Positions 1 through 8,100 of a stretch of DNA of 64,000 nucleotides are shown piece after piece. This stretch comes from JBGUVL01 sp964370395 (lineage in GTDB: Bacteria > Bacillota_I > Bacilli_A > Erysipelotrichales > Erysipelotrichaceae). Position numbers and translations under genes: made by a program. The notes beneath the pieces are model-generated. The model was not told where the DNA came from and made no database searches. It saw only the letters and a list, made by a program, of their open reading frames with translations. Position 1 is the first letter of the stretch, and each line of letters begins with the position of its first letter. The DNA lies in the NCBI GenBank assembly GCA_964370395.1, contig CAYJIZ010000014.1, positions 1 through 64,000 on the forward strand. The letters are read 5' to 3'.

Positions 1-322
1 ACAATACCATGCTTTTTGCATCTTTGATTTTATCGGCAATGTAAGCATAAATTGCTTCGTATGTTGTGATGCCTTGTTCCCAAAGCGAATCAAAAAACAT
101 CTCCGCTTGTACACAATGCGTATGCATTTGCATTGGTAAGGAGAAGTTGTTTTCGTTCAACCATATATACAAAGGAAAAATGATGTCATTGTTTTCGTTT
201 GTTTGAATTAATGTCATCCTTTGAATTTGATTAATCTCTTGCATATGCGAGTGACTATCACAAAATCGCTCTTGAATATAGCGAATGATATACCGCATTT
301 TTTTCTCTTTACTAGTTTCCAT
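1..322 (-). CDS. Hypothetical protein, 3' end outside window
   Basis: The minus strand stays open from an ATG at 322 to the window edge, giving at least 107 residues beginning METSKEKKMRYIIRYIQERF. A GGAG motif lies seven bases before this ATG. An earlier ATG in another frame hits a stop after a few codons, which supports the chosen start. The visible part is polar, rich in His, Met and Gln, without signal peptide or membrane segment, and reads like a small cytoplasmic helical protein. I do not recognise the family. A possible -10 (TATAAT on the minus strand, 350-345) lies about 25 bases upstream of the start. The C-terminus is missing. Confidence 0.6.
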   Translation of the reverse strand, partial: METSKEKKMRYIIRYIQERFCDSHSHMQEINQIQRMTLIQTNENNDIIFPLYIWLNENNFSLPMQMHTHCVQAEMFFDSLWEQGITTYEAIYAYIADKIKDAKSMVL

Positions 323-682
323 TATTGCTCTCCATTACCTCATTATTATATCATTTATTAGTTAGCACAAACAGAATTCAAATAAAGAAAACAACATTTT
401 ACAAATGAAAATAATGGTTTTCCACAAAAGATAGTTATGCTTTATTTTTTTCAATCTAACAAACTAGTCAATTGTACACTTTTAGGTAAATTATAACCAG
501 TGATTTAACTCGAATGCAACGTGGAAAATTATAGAAAAAACAAAATTTCTAAAAAAGGGGTATTAGGATTGGTTAAGAGTTTGTGAAAATCGCCCTTTTT
601 CGTAGAGATAGCACAATATTATGAATTGAATTGAGAGCTGAAACATGCTATTATTTTAATAACGAACAAGGAGGGTGGCATT
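323..682. other. Intergenic region, 360 bp, divergent promoters
   Basis: No convincing gene in either direction. It holds the probable promoter of the minus-strand gene (345-350) and the darA promoter (626-654). An AT-rich stretch between them contains a loose inverted repeat, AAAAAGGG at 552-559 and CCCTTTTT at 593-600, with about 33 bases between. This could be a terminator of an unseen small transcript or chance. Confidence 0.4.
626..654 (+). promoter_or_regulatory. darA sigma-A promoter
   Basis: TTGAAT (626-631), 17-base spacer, TATTAT (649-654). The predicted start is about 20 bases before the AAGGAGG ribosome binding site (669-675), giving a short leader. Confidence 0.5.
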
Positions 683-1006
683 ATGAAACTAATATTAGCA
701 ATTATGTCAAATGAAGATAGTCCATCAGTTTCTGCAGCATTAACAAAGGAAAACTACCAAGTTACGCGATTGGCGACAACAGGAGGATTCTTACGTGCAG
801 GAAACACTACACTTATTGTAGGGACAGAAGATGAAAAAGTAGATAAAGCAATTGAAGTAATTGGAGAGTACAGCAGAAAACGTACGGAAGTAGTGCCATC
901 GACAGCTTCTTATGATATTGGAAGATTTGCATCTTTCCCAGTAGAAGTACAAGTTGGTGGAGCAACTATTTTTGTCATTGATGTAGAACAATTCATTAAA
1001 TTATAA
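683..1006 (+). CDS. darA: DarA (PstA/YaaQ), PII-like cyclic-di-AMP receptor
   Basis: The 107-residue protein matches the DUF970/DarA family in length and in the signature TTGGFLRAGNTTLIVG near residues 32-47, followed by the family's P-S-T and GGA-x-IFV segments. Family knowledge: DarA is a trimeric, PII-like cytosolic protein that binds cyclic di-AMP; its output partner is not settled. The start is fixed by AAGGAGG at 669-675. It is a single-gene transcript with its own promoter and terminator. Cyclic di-AMP usually controls potassium and osmolyte balance in Firmicutes, which links this gene by theme to the kdp locus at 39.4-48 kb. Confidence 0.93.
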   Translation: MKLILAIMSNEDSPSVSAALTKENYQVTRLATTGGFLRAGNTTLIVGTEDEKVDKAIEVIGEYSRKRTEVVPSTASYDIGRFASFPVEVQVGGATIFVIDVEQFIKL

Positions 1007-1014
1007 TTCAAAAG

Positions 1015-1037
1015 AAAGACGATACGTCTTTTTTTTG
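1015..1037 (+). terminator. Terminator after darA
   Basis: AAAGACG-ATA-CGTCTTT stem followed by a T run. Confidence 0.8.
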
Positions 1038-1100
1038 TGAGCGTTTGAAGTGCCTATTTTTGTATTCATGATATGATGAACTTAGAAATGAGGTGCTAAT

Positions 1101-1697
1101 ATGAAAGATTTATTAGAAGCAATCAAACAACGTAGAAGTTATTATGCCATTAGTGATAAAAGTACACTTGAAGATGATCGTTTGGTTGAAATGATCCAAG
1201 AAGTAGTGAAACATGTGCCTTCATCATTCCATAGCCAAAGTCAAAAAGTGATTGTGTTATTGCATGAGGAACACAAAAAACTATGGGATATCACAAGAGA
1301 GGAATTGCGTAAAATCGTTCCTGCTGATAAGTTTGCGAGCACAAACGCGAAAATGGATTCTTTCCAAGCGGGATATGGAACAATTTTATTTTTTGATGAT
1401 ACGAAAATCACACATTATTTTGAAGAACATTTCCCACTGTACAAAGATAACTTTGAACCATGGGCACAACAAGCGAATGGAATGTTGCAATATGCATTGT
1501 GGACAGTATTAGAGGCAGAAGGAATGGGAGCGAACTTACAGCATTATAATCCAATTATCGATGAAGAAGTACAAAAGACTTGGAACGTTGATAAAAACTG
1601 GAAGTTAATCGCACAGATGCCATTTGGTGTGCCAAGCGCAAAACCAGAAGACAAACCTTATGTGCCAATTGAACAACGTGTAAAAGTATACAAATAA
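1101..1697 (+). CDS. Nitroreductase family protein (HBN1/Frm2-like)
   Basis: A 198-residue flavin oxidoreductase of the nitroreductase fold. The N-terminus (LLEAIKQRRSYYAISDKS) is the R-R-S flavin-binding start of the family. The C-terminus (MPFGVPSAKPEDKPYVPIEQ) and the H-x-P-SSFHSQSQ segment near residue 40 are typical of the short HBN1/Frm2-like subgroup. Predicted role: FMN-dependent, NAD(P)H-driven reduction of nitro compounds or quinones in the cytoplasm; the natural substrate is unknown. Start ATG is preceded by GAGGTG. A TGATATGAT extended -10 at 1069-1077 may drive it. Single-gene unit closed by a strong terminator. Confidence 0.88.
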   Translation: MKDLLEAIKQRRSYYAISDKSTLEDDRLVEMIQEVVKHVPSSFHSQSQKVIVLLHEEHKKLWDITREELRKIVPADKFASTNAKMDSFQAGYGTILFFDDTKITHYFEEHFPLYKDNFEPWAQQANGMLQYALWTVLEAEGMGANLQHYNPIIDEEVQKTWNVDKNWKLIAQMPFGVPSAKPEDKPYVPIEQRVKVYK

Positions 1698-1719
1698 AGC
1701 CAGGTAACTGGCTTTTTCT
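1696..1719 (+). terminator. Terminator after nitroreductase gene
   Basis: AAAGCCAG-GTAA-CTGGCTTT stem overlapping the stop codon, then TTC and T's. Confidence 0.8.
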
Positions 1720-1749
1720 TTTGTGGTAAAATAAGGGTGAGGTGAAAGT

Positions 1750-2637
1750 ATGATTGTAATGGCGAGCGGGCGTAGTGATATTTGTGCCTTTTATGCAGAG
1801 TGGTTTGCCAATCGAATCAAAGCGGGCTATGTCGATGTACGTAACCCTTTTTATGCGAGCCAAGTAAGTCGTATTGAGTGGAAAGATGTCGAAGCGATTG
1901 TGTTTTGTACGAAGAATCCTAAACCGATGATGCCTTATTTGAATGAAATCAACATTCCTTATTTGATGCAAGTGAGCATTACTCCATATGGAAAAGAGAT
2001 GGAACCAAATGTGCTAAATAAAAGAGAAGTAATTGCGTGTGTAAAACAAATAGCCAAACAAAATGGAAGACAATTTGTAAGTGTGCGATACGATCCTATT
2101 TTTATAAATGAGAAATATACGATACGTTACCATTGTGTGATGTTTGAACGCTTGTGCAAACAGTTAGAAGGGTGCATTGAAACAATCATTATCAGTTTTA
2201 TTGATATGAAGAAAAACACGGTAGAGAAAAGCAATCGCTATGGGTTGTATGAAATGAGTGAGCAACAAGTACATGCACTGAGTAAAGCGTTAGGGGACAT
2301 TGCTAAGCGTTATGCTATTCAGCTACAAACATGCGCAGAAGACTATGATTTAAGCGCATATGGAATCACACAGGAAAGTTGTATCAGTAAAACACTTATG
2401 AATGCCTTGTTGCATAATACGACAAACTACAAAAAGGGAAGGTTGCGAGAGTTTTGTCACTGTATTCAAACAGTGGATATCGCTGCTTATAATACATGCT
2501 CTCATTATTGTCGCTATTGTTATGCGAATTATGAAGAAAGAAAAGTAAAAGAGAATGCTTTGCAACACAACCCACAATCAAGTTTGTTGATTGGTGAATT
2601 AAAACCTGAAGACCAAATTAAAATACGAAAAAAATAG
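1750..2637 (+). CDS. DUF1848 family protein with C-terminal Cys cluster
   Basis: The 295-residue protein begins MIVMASGRSDICAFYAEWF and has the R-SDI, FCTKNP and QVSITPYG segments that I associate with the DUF1848 family. A C-x3-C-x2-C cluster, CSHYCRYCYANY, sits at residues 250-257, close to the C-terminus. This is the spacing of the iron-sulfur ligand of radical SAM enzymes, but those normally carry it near the N-terminus. Function is not known; a SplB-like radical SAM relation has been suggested by the motif, which is inference. Start ATG follows GAGGTGAAAG. It stands alone and converges on the lipoprotein gene downstream. Confidence 0.85.
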   Translation: MIVMASGRSDICAFYAEWFANRIKAGYVDVRNPFYASQVSRIEWKDVEAIVFCTKNPKPMMPYLNEINIPYLMQVSITPYGKEMEPNVLNKREVIACVKQIAKQNGRQFVSVRYDPIFINEKYTIRYHCVMFERLCKQLEGCIETIIISFIDMKKNTVEKSNRYGLYEMSEQQVHALSKALGDIAKRYAIQLQTCAEDYDLSAYGITQESCISKTLMNALLHNTTNYKKGRLREFCHCIQTVDIAAYNTCSHYCRYCYANYEERKVKENALQHNPQSSLLIGELKPEDQIKIRKK

Positions 2638-2659
2638 AAGTAGCGAAAGCTACTTCTAT
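2634..2659. terminator. Bidirectional terminator between convergent genes
   Basis: ATAGAAGTAGC-GAAA-GCTACTTCTAT, an 11-bp stem with a GNRA tetraloop. It overlaps the last codons of the DUF1848 gene and the stop of the lipoprotein gene. The T run is on the minus strand, so it mainly ends the lipoprotein transcript. Confidence 0.8.
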
Positions 2660-3345
2660 TCTCTTATTAAGCTATATTCTCCATTTTCGTATACCGAATA
2701 AGAATCGTTCCGTTTTACAATCATGAAACGATTTTGAAATGGCGTGGCATACAATTCACTGCCCACTTCAATGTTACCAGTAAAGTTTTTGTTTGCGACA
2801 GCATAGGTTTCTTTGATCGTTCCTACCTTTTTAAAATAATCAGGAACAGGCCCAGTTAAACCATCATAAGTGTAATAACGCATACCCTTGTAGACAAAGT
2901 GCGGAGCGGCTGAATAGATTCTTCCATCCTCATCGGGTTCAAACTGTTCCACTTGTTCCCCCAATTCACTACGATTGTAGTAATTGAATTGAACGATACC
3001 GTTTTCGCTTTCCATCAAAGCAAAATCATCTTTATAATTATAAGATGACAAGGATAATTTACTCGCACTATTCGTTAGTTTTCCATCCACACTAGGAAAA
3101 CAATCTTCTTCTGTGAAATCACTGTCTTTTATTTTGTGTGCTTCTCCACTTAATTGGATATCATAAGTTGTATTTGTTAGCCAATATATTTTATCTTCAA
3201 TAAAAATACCTTCGGGTAGTTCGGTGTGCTCTAGTTGAAAACCACAATATGGTTTCTTTTCTTTTGGATTCTCGCTACTACTACAAGCACTAAGTGGTAA
3301 TACAACAAAAAACGCTAAACAAAATAGCTTTATTTTCTTTATCAT
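2656..3345 (-). CDS. Lipoprotein of unknown function
   Basis: A 229-residue secreted lipoprotein. The N-terminus MIKKIKLFCLAFFVVLPLSA is a positively charged hydrophobic signal followed by Cys21 in the lipobox LSAC, so the mature protein should be lipid-anchored outside the membrane. The mature part is acidic with many Tyr residues and no recognised domain. I start at 3345 rather than at a TTG two codons upstream because AGAGGG lies seven bases before this ATG. It is a single gene facing the EamA gene in the same direction, with a short gap. Function cannot be told from sequence. Confidence 0.82.
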   Translation of the reverse strand: MIKKIKLFCLAFFVVLPLSACSSSENPKEKKPYCGFQLEHTELPEGIFIEDKIYWLTNTTYDIQLSGEAHKIKDSDFTEEDCFPSVDGKLTNSASKLSLSSYNYKDDFALMESENGIVQFNYYNRSELGEQVEQFEPDEDGRIYSAAPHFVYKGMRYYTYDGLTGPVPDYFKKVGTIKETYAVANKNFTGNIEVGSELYATPFQNRFMIVKRNDSYSVYENGEYSLIRE

Positions 3346-3396
3346 AAGCAAACCCTCTATATCCCTCTGTTGCTTTTATTATAACAAAGAAAAGAA

Positions 3397-3428
3397 AAAA
3401 GCCAAAATTAATTCCTGTTTTTGGCTTT
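3397..3428 (-). terminator. Terminator at end of EamA gene
   Basis: AAAGCCAAAA / TTTTGGCTTT inverted repeat (minus strand), overlapping the last EamA codons, followed on that strand by a T run. Confidence 0.7.
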
Positions 3429-4265
3429 GTATTCAACTATGATAATGGCTGAGAACATAAGTCCTCCTCCGATGATAATCGATAAGGTAAGTGGTTGCCC
3501 AATCAGCACGACACTAAATAGTGTGGCTAGTATCGATTCTAATGATAATAATAAACTTGCTTTGGATGGTTCAACGTGTGCTTGACCAAACAATTGTAAG
3601 ACACAAGCCAATGCGCTACTGACCAAAGCCAAGTACAAAATACTACCCCAAGCTTCATTAGGGACATGCATTTGGTTTGTGATTGGCATAAAGATAGCCG
3701 CCAAGATTCCCATGGTGAATAATTGGATACAAGTGATGGATAAGACGTCGTTATGTTGTCCACACTTTTCATTGAATAGGATTTGTAAGGCAAAGAAGAC
3801 AGCACACAACAACAAGTAGATATCTCCTAGATGAAGTGCCAAAGAATCGCTAAAGGATAAAATAGCAGTACCGATCAAAGCCATCGCACAAGCGACGTAT
3901 ACTTTTTTCGCAATGTGTCGATGCAAGAAGATACGTGCAATCAAAGGTACAAATAAGACATTCAACGTAGTGATGAAAGCTGTATTTGGAACACTGGATA
4001 AACTTTGTCCTAAGGTTTGAAAAGCAAACCCAGCAAAAAACAGAGATCCTGTCACCATACCTAAATAAATTGTTTTTTTGTTTTTCCACCATTTCTTTTT
4101 ATAGGAAAACGCAAACATAAAGCAGCCCCCTAATAAACCTCTTGCTGCCAATAGTGGAAACGTTTCCCAACCGTTTTTTAATGCATCTTCGACAAATATA
4201 AAGGCTAGCCCCCATAATACAGCAGCTAGAAATAATGCTAATGATGCCTTTCTTTCTATCTTCAT
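3408..4265 (-). CDS. EamA/DMT-superfamily membrane transporter
   Basis: A 285-residue protein with about ten hydrophobic helices in two similar halves, the EamA (RhaT/YdcZ-type) layout. The first helix reads LALFLAAVLWGLAFIFVEDA, the usual W-G motif of the family's first helix, and a second W-G-type start (GDIYLLLCAVFFALQILFNE) begins the second half. Drug/metabolite transporters of this type export small metabolites or amino acids; the substrate cannot be predicted. The start ATG at 4265 is the first good start of the frame, with GGGGTGAG upstream on the minus strand. Monocistronic, divergent from the DUF1934-argS operon. Confidence 0.88.
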   Translation of the reverse strand: MKIERKASLALFLAAVLWGLAFIFVEDALKNGWETFPLLAARGLLGGCFMFAFSYKKKWWKNKKTIYLGMVTGSLFFAGFAFQTLGQSLSSVPNTAFITTLNVLFVPLIARIFLHRHIAKKVYVACAMALIGTAILSFSDSLALHLGDIYLLLCAVFFALQILFNEKCGQHNDVLSITCIQLFTMGILAAIFMPITNQMHVPNEAWGSILYLALVSSALACVLQLFGQAHVEPSKASLLLSLESILATLFSVVLIGQPLTLSIIIGGGLMFSAIIIVEYKAKNRN

Positions 4266-4490
4266 AATCTCACCCCAACATGCTGTATTTTAACATAAAG
4301 TAAAAAATTTACAAGGGGAGAAACGCTTTAAAATAGGCGTTTTAAAGGAAAATAGGGCATTGTTTTTAAAAAATATACAAACAAACAAGAAAAACTATGT
4401 AAATTCAATTAAAAATATAGTAAAATACGGATAATATAGTTATTCATTGGAATAATTTAGTAAATGAGTAATAAAAAATTATAGTAATTG

Positions 4491-4518
4491 TTGCAAGTGT
4501 GGAATACTATGCTATAAT
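4491..4518 (+). promoter_or_regulatory. Promoter of DUF1934-argS-rpoE operon
   Basis: TTGCAA (4491-4496), 16-base spacer, perfect TATAAT (4513-4518). It overlaps a GTG at 4499 that would extend the first gene, so that upstream start is ruled out. Confidence 0.7.
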
Positions 4519-4540
4519 ACACAAGAAAAAAGGATATTGT

Positions 4541-4939
4541 ATGAGAAAAAAGATACATGTTAGACATACCCATAGATATACGAAAGAAAAAAGTGTTTTG
4601 TATGAAGGTGAGTGTGATTTCACTTTATATGATACATATTGGCAACTTAGTTATAGCGAACGTGATGGTACAAAAGTAAAGATGATCTGTTACGATGATT
4701 ATATGATAATTGAGCGTTTTGGAGAAGTGAAGTCAAAGCTTGAACTGAATCCAAATAAACGCACAAGCAATGCGATGGAAAGTGTTTATGGAACCTTTTT
4801 TATTGCTATTCAAACGCATGATTATAAAAAAGAAGATGCGTATGTAATGGTAGAATATGATGTAGAAAGTGGAAGTCCAGAAAAAGATGGATTTAAAATA
4901 GAAATTGATATTAAGGAGGATGGCAATGAATACAATTGA
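4541..4939 (+). CDS. DUF1934 (YwiB-like) beta-barrel protein
   Basis: A 132-residue protein beginning MRKKIHVRHTHRY. It matches the YwiB/DUF1934 pattern: short, lipocalin-like beta strands (YWQLSYSERDGTKVKMICYDD), a conserved acidic C-terminal part, and position directly before argS as in other Firmicutes. The open frame extends upstream to a GTG at 4499, but the operon promoter covers that stretch, and AAAAAGGA precedes the ATG at 4541. The gene overlaps argS by 14 bases, so translation is probably coupled. The cellular role is unknown in any organism I know of; the linkage to argS suggests a housekeeping role. Confidence 0.85.
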   Translation: MRKKIHVRHTHRYTKEKSVLYEGECDFTLYDTYWQLSYSERDGTKVKMICYDDYMIIERFGEVKSKLELNPNKRTSNAMESVYGTFFIAIQTHDYKKEDAYVMVEYDVESGSPEKDGFKIEIDIKEDGNEYN

Positions 4940-6572
4940 AAATAACTTAAAGACAGCCATTATAAATGCAGTAGAAAAACAATTCTCAATTTCTTTAGAA
5001 CCAAATGAAATTGTTATCGAAATACCAAAAGATACAACACATGGAGATTATGCAACAAATACAGCGATGCGTATTTGCAAACGTGTGCAAAAAAATCCAA
5101 GAGAAGTAGCACAAAGTATTATCGATGCTTTAGCTTATGAAGAAGCAGCGATTGAAAGTGCAAGTATTGCAGGTCCAGGGTTTATTAACTTTGTGATGAA
5201 AAGCGATTCTTTAGCAAATATTATTAATGTAGTATTAGAGCAACAAGATAGTTTTGGAAACAATGACTTTGGAAAAGGATTGAAGATCAACTGTGAGTAC
5301 GTTAGTGCTAACCCAACAGGTGACTTGCATCTAGGACATGCTAGAGGAGCTGCTTGGGGAGATAGTGTAACACGTATTTTAAAAGCAAGTGGTTTTGATG
5401 TAACCAGAGAATATTACGTGAATGATGCGGGAAACCAAATTGTGAACTTAGGAAAATCTTTGTATGCTAGGTATTGTGGAGTGTTTGGTGTGGAAGTAGA
5501 ATTACCAGAAGATGGGTACCATGGACCAGATGTTATCGCAATCGCCAAAAAGATTGCAGATCAGGTAAAAGATACGTATGTTGGTAAAGAAGACGAAGCT
5601 ACCATCGATTTCTTTAAAAAAGAAGGAATCAAATACGAACTAGATAAAATCAAAGATGACTTAGATATGTTTCGTGTACATTTCGATGTATGGTCAAGTG
5701 AACAGAGCATTCGTGATGCACATAAAGTAGAAGAAGCAGTAGAAGTATTAGATAAGCTAGGAAAAGTGTACGAAGAAGAAGGTGCGCTTTGGTTTAGAAC
5801 AAGTGAATATGGGGATGACAAGGATCGTGTATTACGTAAGAGTGATGGATCTTACACCTATTTAGTACCAGATATCGCTTATCATATTAATAAGTTAGAT
5901 CGTGGTTATGATAAACTTGTCGATTTTCTAGGAGCGGACCACCATGGTTACATTCCTCGATTAAAAGCAAGTATTCAAGCTTTAGGTCGTGATGCTGACA
6001 CATTGGAAGTAGACATTATTCAAATGGTGCGTTTGGTCGAAGATGGCGAAGAAGTGAAGATGAGTAAACGTCTTGGAAATGCTGTTACCATTCGTGACTT
6101 GTGTGAAGAAGTTGGTGTGGATGCAGTACGTTATTTCTTTGTATCAAGAGCTGTGGACACACATTTTGATTTTGACTTAGGGTTAGCAAGAAAACAAAGC
6201 AATGACAATCCTGTGTATTATGCACAATATGCGTATGCGCGTATGAGTTCGATTTTGCGAAACATCGAAGGATTAGAAGAAGTACAAAACTTTGACTTAT
6301 TAACACATGAAAAAGAAATTCAGTTATTGAAATACATTAATGAATTTACAAACGTAGTGAAAGATGCCGCGAAAAACCGTGCGCCACACAAAGTTTGTAA
6401 CTATATTCAAAAACTTGCCGCATACTTCCATAGTTTCTATGGAGCATGTAAGGTAAATGATAGCGAAAACTTACAGTTAAGTGCGCAACGTGTCGCGCTA
6501 TTAAAAGCATGTCGTATTACACTGAAGAATGCACTTAATTTAATTGGAGTCGAAGCCATCGAAAAAATGTAG
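4926..6572 (+). CDS. argS: Arginyl-tRNA synthetase
   Basis: A 548-residue class I aminoacyl-tRNA synthetase that charges tRNA-Arg in the cytoplasm. Class I signatures are present: the HIGH-type motif in NPTGDLHLGHARGAAWGDS (about residues 133-151) and KMSKRLGN near residue 380. The N-terminal ArgRS-specific additional domain (first 80 residues) and the DALR anticodon-binding domain at the end (NPVYYAQYAYARM onwards) are intact. Length is normal. AAGGAGGA at 4913-4920 selects the ATG at 4926 over a start seven codons upstream. The start lies inside the end of the DUF1934 gene. rpoE follows after 12 bases. Confidence 0.97.
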   Translation: MNTIENNLKTAIINAVEKQFSISLEPNEIVIEIPKDTTHGDYATNTAMRICKRVQKNPREVAQSIIDALAYEEAAIESASIAGPGFINFVMKSDSLANIINVVLEQQDSFGNNDFGKGLKINCEYVSANPTGDLHLGHARGAAWGDSVTRILKASGFDVTREYYVNDAGNQIVNLGKSLYARYCGVFGVEVELPEDGYHGPDVIAIAKKIADQVKDTYVGKEDEATIDFFKKEGIKYELDKIKDDLDMFRVHFDVWSSEQSIRDAHKVEEAVEVLDKLGKVYEEEGALWFRTSEYGDDKDRVLRKSDGSYTYLVPDIAYHINKLDRGYDKLVDFLGADHHGYIPRLKASIQALGRDADTLEVDIIQMVRLVEDGEEVKMSKRLGNAVTIRDLCEEVGVDAVRYFFVSRAVDTHFDFDLGLARKQSNDNPVYYAQYAYARMSSILRNIEGLEEVQNFDLLTHEKEIQLLKYINEFTNVVKDAAKNRAPHKVCNYIQKLAAYFHSFYGACKVNDSENLQLSAQRVALLKACRITLKNALNLIGVEAIEKM

Positions 6573-6584
6573 GAGGGAATTATT

Positions 6585-6908
6585 ATGGGACAACCTATGG
6601 TAGACATTGCTTATGATTTCTTAAGCAAGACAAAAAAGGAAGTAGTGTTTGTGAAACTTTGGGAAGAGGTTAGCAAACAGAAGGGATTAACACCTGCACA
6701 AGCGGACGATTTAATCGCTCAATTTTACACAGATATGTCATTAGACGATCGATTTGTACATTTGAAAGACAACCAATGGGACTTACGTAGCCGTTATCGT
6801 TTTGAAGATGTTGTGATTGATACAGATGCTATTTTAGTTGATGACGACGAAGAGGAAGAAGAAGTCGAATCAGATGAAGTAACACCAAGTAAAGAGGATG
6901 ATGAATAA
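6585..6908 (+). CDS. rpoE: RNA polymerase delta subunit
   Basis: The 107-residue protein has the HARE-HTH winged-helix domain in residues 1-75 (PMVDIAYDFLSKTKKEVVF, ending NQWDLRSRYRFEDV) followed by an acidic tail DDDEEEEEVESDE. Delta binds RNA polymerase and increases recycling and promoter selectivity in Firmicutes. The acidic tail is about 30 residues, much shorter than the roughly 80-residue tail of the Bacillus subtilis protein (173 residues). It is the third gene of the DUF1934-argS-rpoE operon and is followed by two terminators. Start ATG preceded by AGGAGGG. Confidence 0.95.
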   Translation: MGQPMVDIAYDFLSKTKKEVVFVKLWEEVSKQKGLTPAQADDLIAQFYTDMSLDDRFVHLKDNQWDLRSRYRFEDVVIDTDAILVDDDEEEEEVESDEVTPSKEDDE

Positions 6909-6928
6909 GCGTAGCAATACGCTTTTTT
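6907..6928 (+). terminator. First terminator after rpoE
   Basis: AAGCGTA-GCAA-TACGCTT with T run; overlaps the rpoE stop. Confidence 0.85.
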
Positions 6929-6947
6929 ATTATTTTTAAGAGGAATC

Positions 6948-6974
6948 GTTGCAGTTTCTACTGCAACTTTTTTA
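6948..6974 (+). terminator. Second terminator before azlC
   Basis: GTTGCAGT-TTCT-ACTGCAAC followed by seven T's. Either a backup terminator for rpoE or an attenuator for azlCD; nothing shows a competing antiterminator, so backup is more likely. Confidence 0.7.
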
Positions 6975-7029
6975 TGAGTGTGCTATTATGTAACATAAAT
7001 AATGGAAATATTTAGGGGTGAATAAGCAT

Positions 7030-7743
7030 ATGAACAGGGTGGAAAATCATTTTTTTAACGGGGTGAGAGATGGCCTTCCTATTGCATTTGGGTATCTATC
7101 GGTCTCTTTTACTTTTGGGATGATGGCAGTGGCAATGGGAATACCATTAGAAATTGCCATTCTTATCTCCATCACAAACTTAACAAGTGCTGGCCAATTT
7201 GCCGGCTTAGAACTATTAGTATTGCACAATGCCTATTTTGAAATGGCATTAACACAGTTTGTCATTAATATTCGCTATGCACTAATGTCGTTGTCTTTAA
7301 CACAAAAAATTGATCCTTCTTTATCAAGCAAAGAGCGAGCGCTTATGGCTTTCTCCATTACGGATGAAATATTCGCGGTAGTGAGTAACAAGCAAGAGCG
7401 CGTAGGAAAACGCTATTATTTTGGACTTTCTATTGTGCCAATCTTTGCATGGACCCTTGGTACTTTTATAGGTGGAGGAGCAAGTGAATTGTTACCACAG
7501 GAAGCAAGAGCAGCTTTGCAAATCGCCATATATGGAATGTTCTTAGCAATTATTATTCCTACTGCCAAAAAGCTATCCAGTGTACGCAAGTGTATTATCT
7601 TAGCAGCATGCATGAGCTGTATTTTCGCATTACTGCAACACTATCTACCTATTGGTAGTGGTTTTGTGATCATCATTTGTACGTTAGTGAGTGCTGGATT
7701 GATGGCTTACTTGTTTCCGATTAAGGAGGCATCACATGAATAG
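7030..7743 (+). CDS. azlC: AzlC family branched-chain amino acid exporter subunit
   Basis: A 237-residue membrane protein of the AzlC family. The N-terminal NGVRDGLPIAFGYLSVSFTFGMMA and LTSAGQFAGLELL segments are characteristic (the G-Q-F-A motif). About six to seven hydrophobic helices. With AzlD it forms an export pore for branched-chain amino acids or related compounds in known members. I use ATG 7030 rather than GTG 7018 because the purine-rich AGGGGTG (7014-7020) is too close to the GTG and about nine bases from the ATG. It overlaps azlD by eight bases. Confidence 0.9.
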   Translation: MNRVENHFFNGVRDGLPIAFGYLSVSFTFGMMAVAMGIPLEIAILISITNLTSAGQFAGLELLVLHNAYFEMALTQFVINIRYALMSLSLTQKIDPSLSSKERALMAFSITDEIFAVVSNKQERVGKRYYFGLSIVPIFAWTLGTFIGGGASELLPQEARAALQIAIYGMFLAIIIPTAKKLSSVRKCIILAACMSCIFALLQHYLPIGSGFVIIICTLVSAGLMAYLFPIKEASHE

Positions 7744-8041
7744 TTATTTTATTTATATCGCCATTATGGCGATGGTAACATACCTTATTCGTATGTTACC
7801 TATTACGCTATTTCAAAAAGAAATCAAAAGGGTATACATCAAATCCTTTTTGTATTATGTGCCTTTTGCAGTTCTTGGTGCAATGACGTTTCCTGCGATT
7901 TTTTATGCGACAGGGAATGTGTACTCTTCCATTGTTGGATGCGTTGTCGCATTCGTATTAGCCTACAAAGAAAAGAGTTTAATAAGCGTAGCTGCTTTTG
8001 CTTGTCTTAGCTCTTACATAATTACCATAATTTTCCTTTAG
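7736..8041 (+). CDS. azlD: AzlD family branched-chain amino acid exporter small subunit
   Basis: The 101-residue protein has four hydrophobic helices and the AzlD pattern: AMVTYLIRMLPITLF near residue 11-25 (the conserved T-Y-x-x-R-x-x-P) and ALGAM-type second helix. AzlD is the obligate small partner of AzlC in the cytoplasmic membrane. The ATG lies inside the end of azlC after AAGGAGG, so the two are translated together in balanced amounts. No terminator follows directly; the first PepSY lipoprotein gene starts 60 bases later. Confidence 0.9.
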   Translation: MNSYFIYIAIMAMVTYLIRMLPITLFQKEIKRVYIKSFLYYVPFAVLGAMTFPAIFYATGNVYSSIVGCVVAFVLAYKEKSLISVAAFACLSSYIITIIFL

Positions 8042-8100
8042 TGTCATAAGTGCATTTCATTAGGTTAAGGCTTATGATGAGAGAAAGGATGGTGATTATT

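Noticed and set aside
1555..1971. 138-codon minus-strand frame across two genes
   Set aside because: It is antisense to the nitroreductase end and the DUF1848 start, crosses a terminator, and has no start signal.
4499..4540. Longer start (GTG 4499) for the DUF1934 gene
   Set aside because: The stretch contains the TTGCAA/TATAAT promoter of the operon, and a better ribosome binding site lies before ATG 4541.
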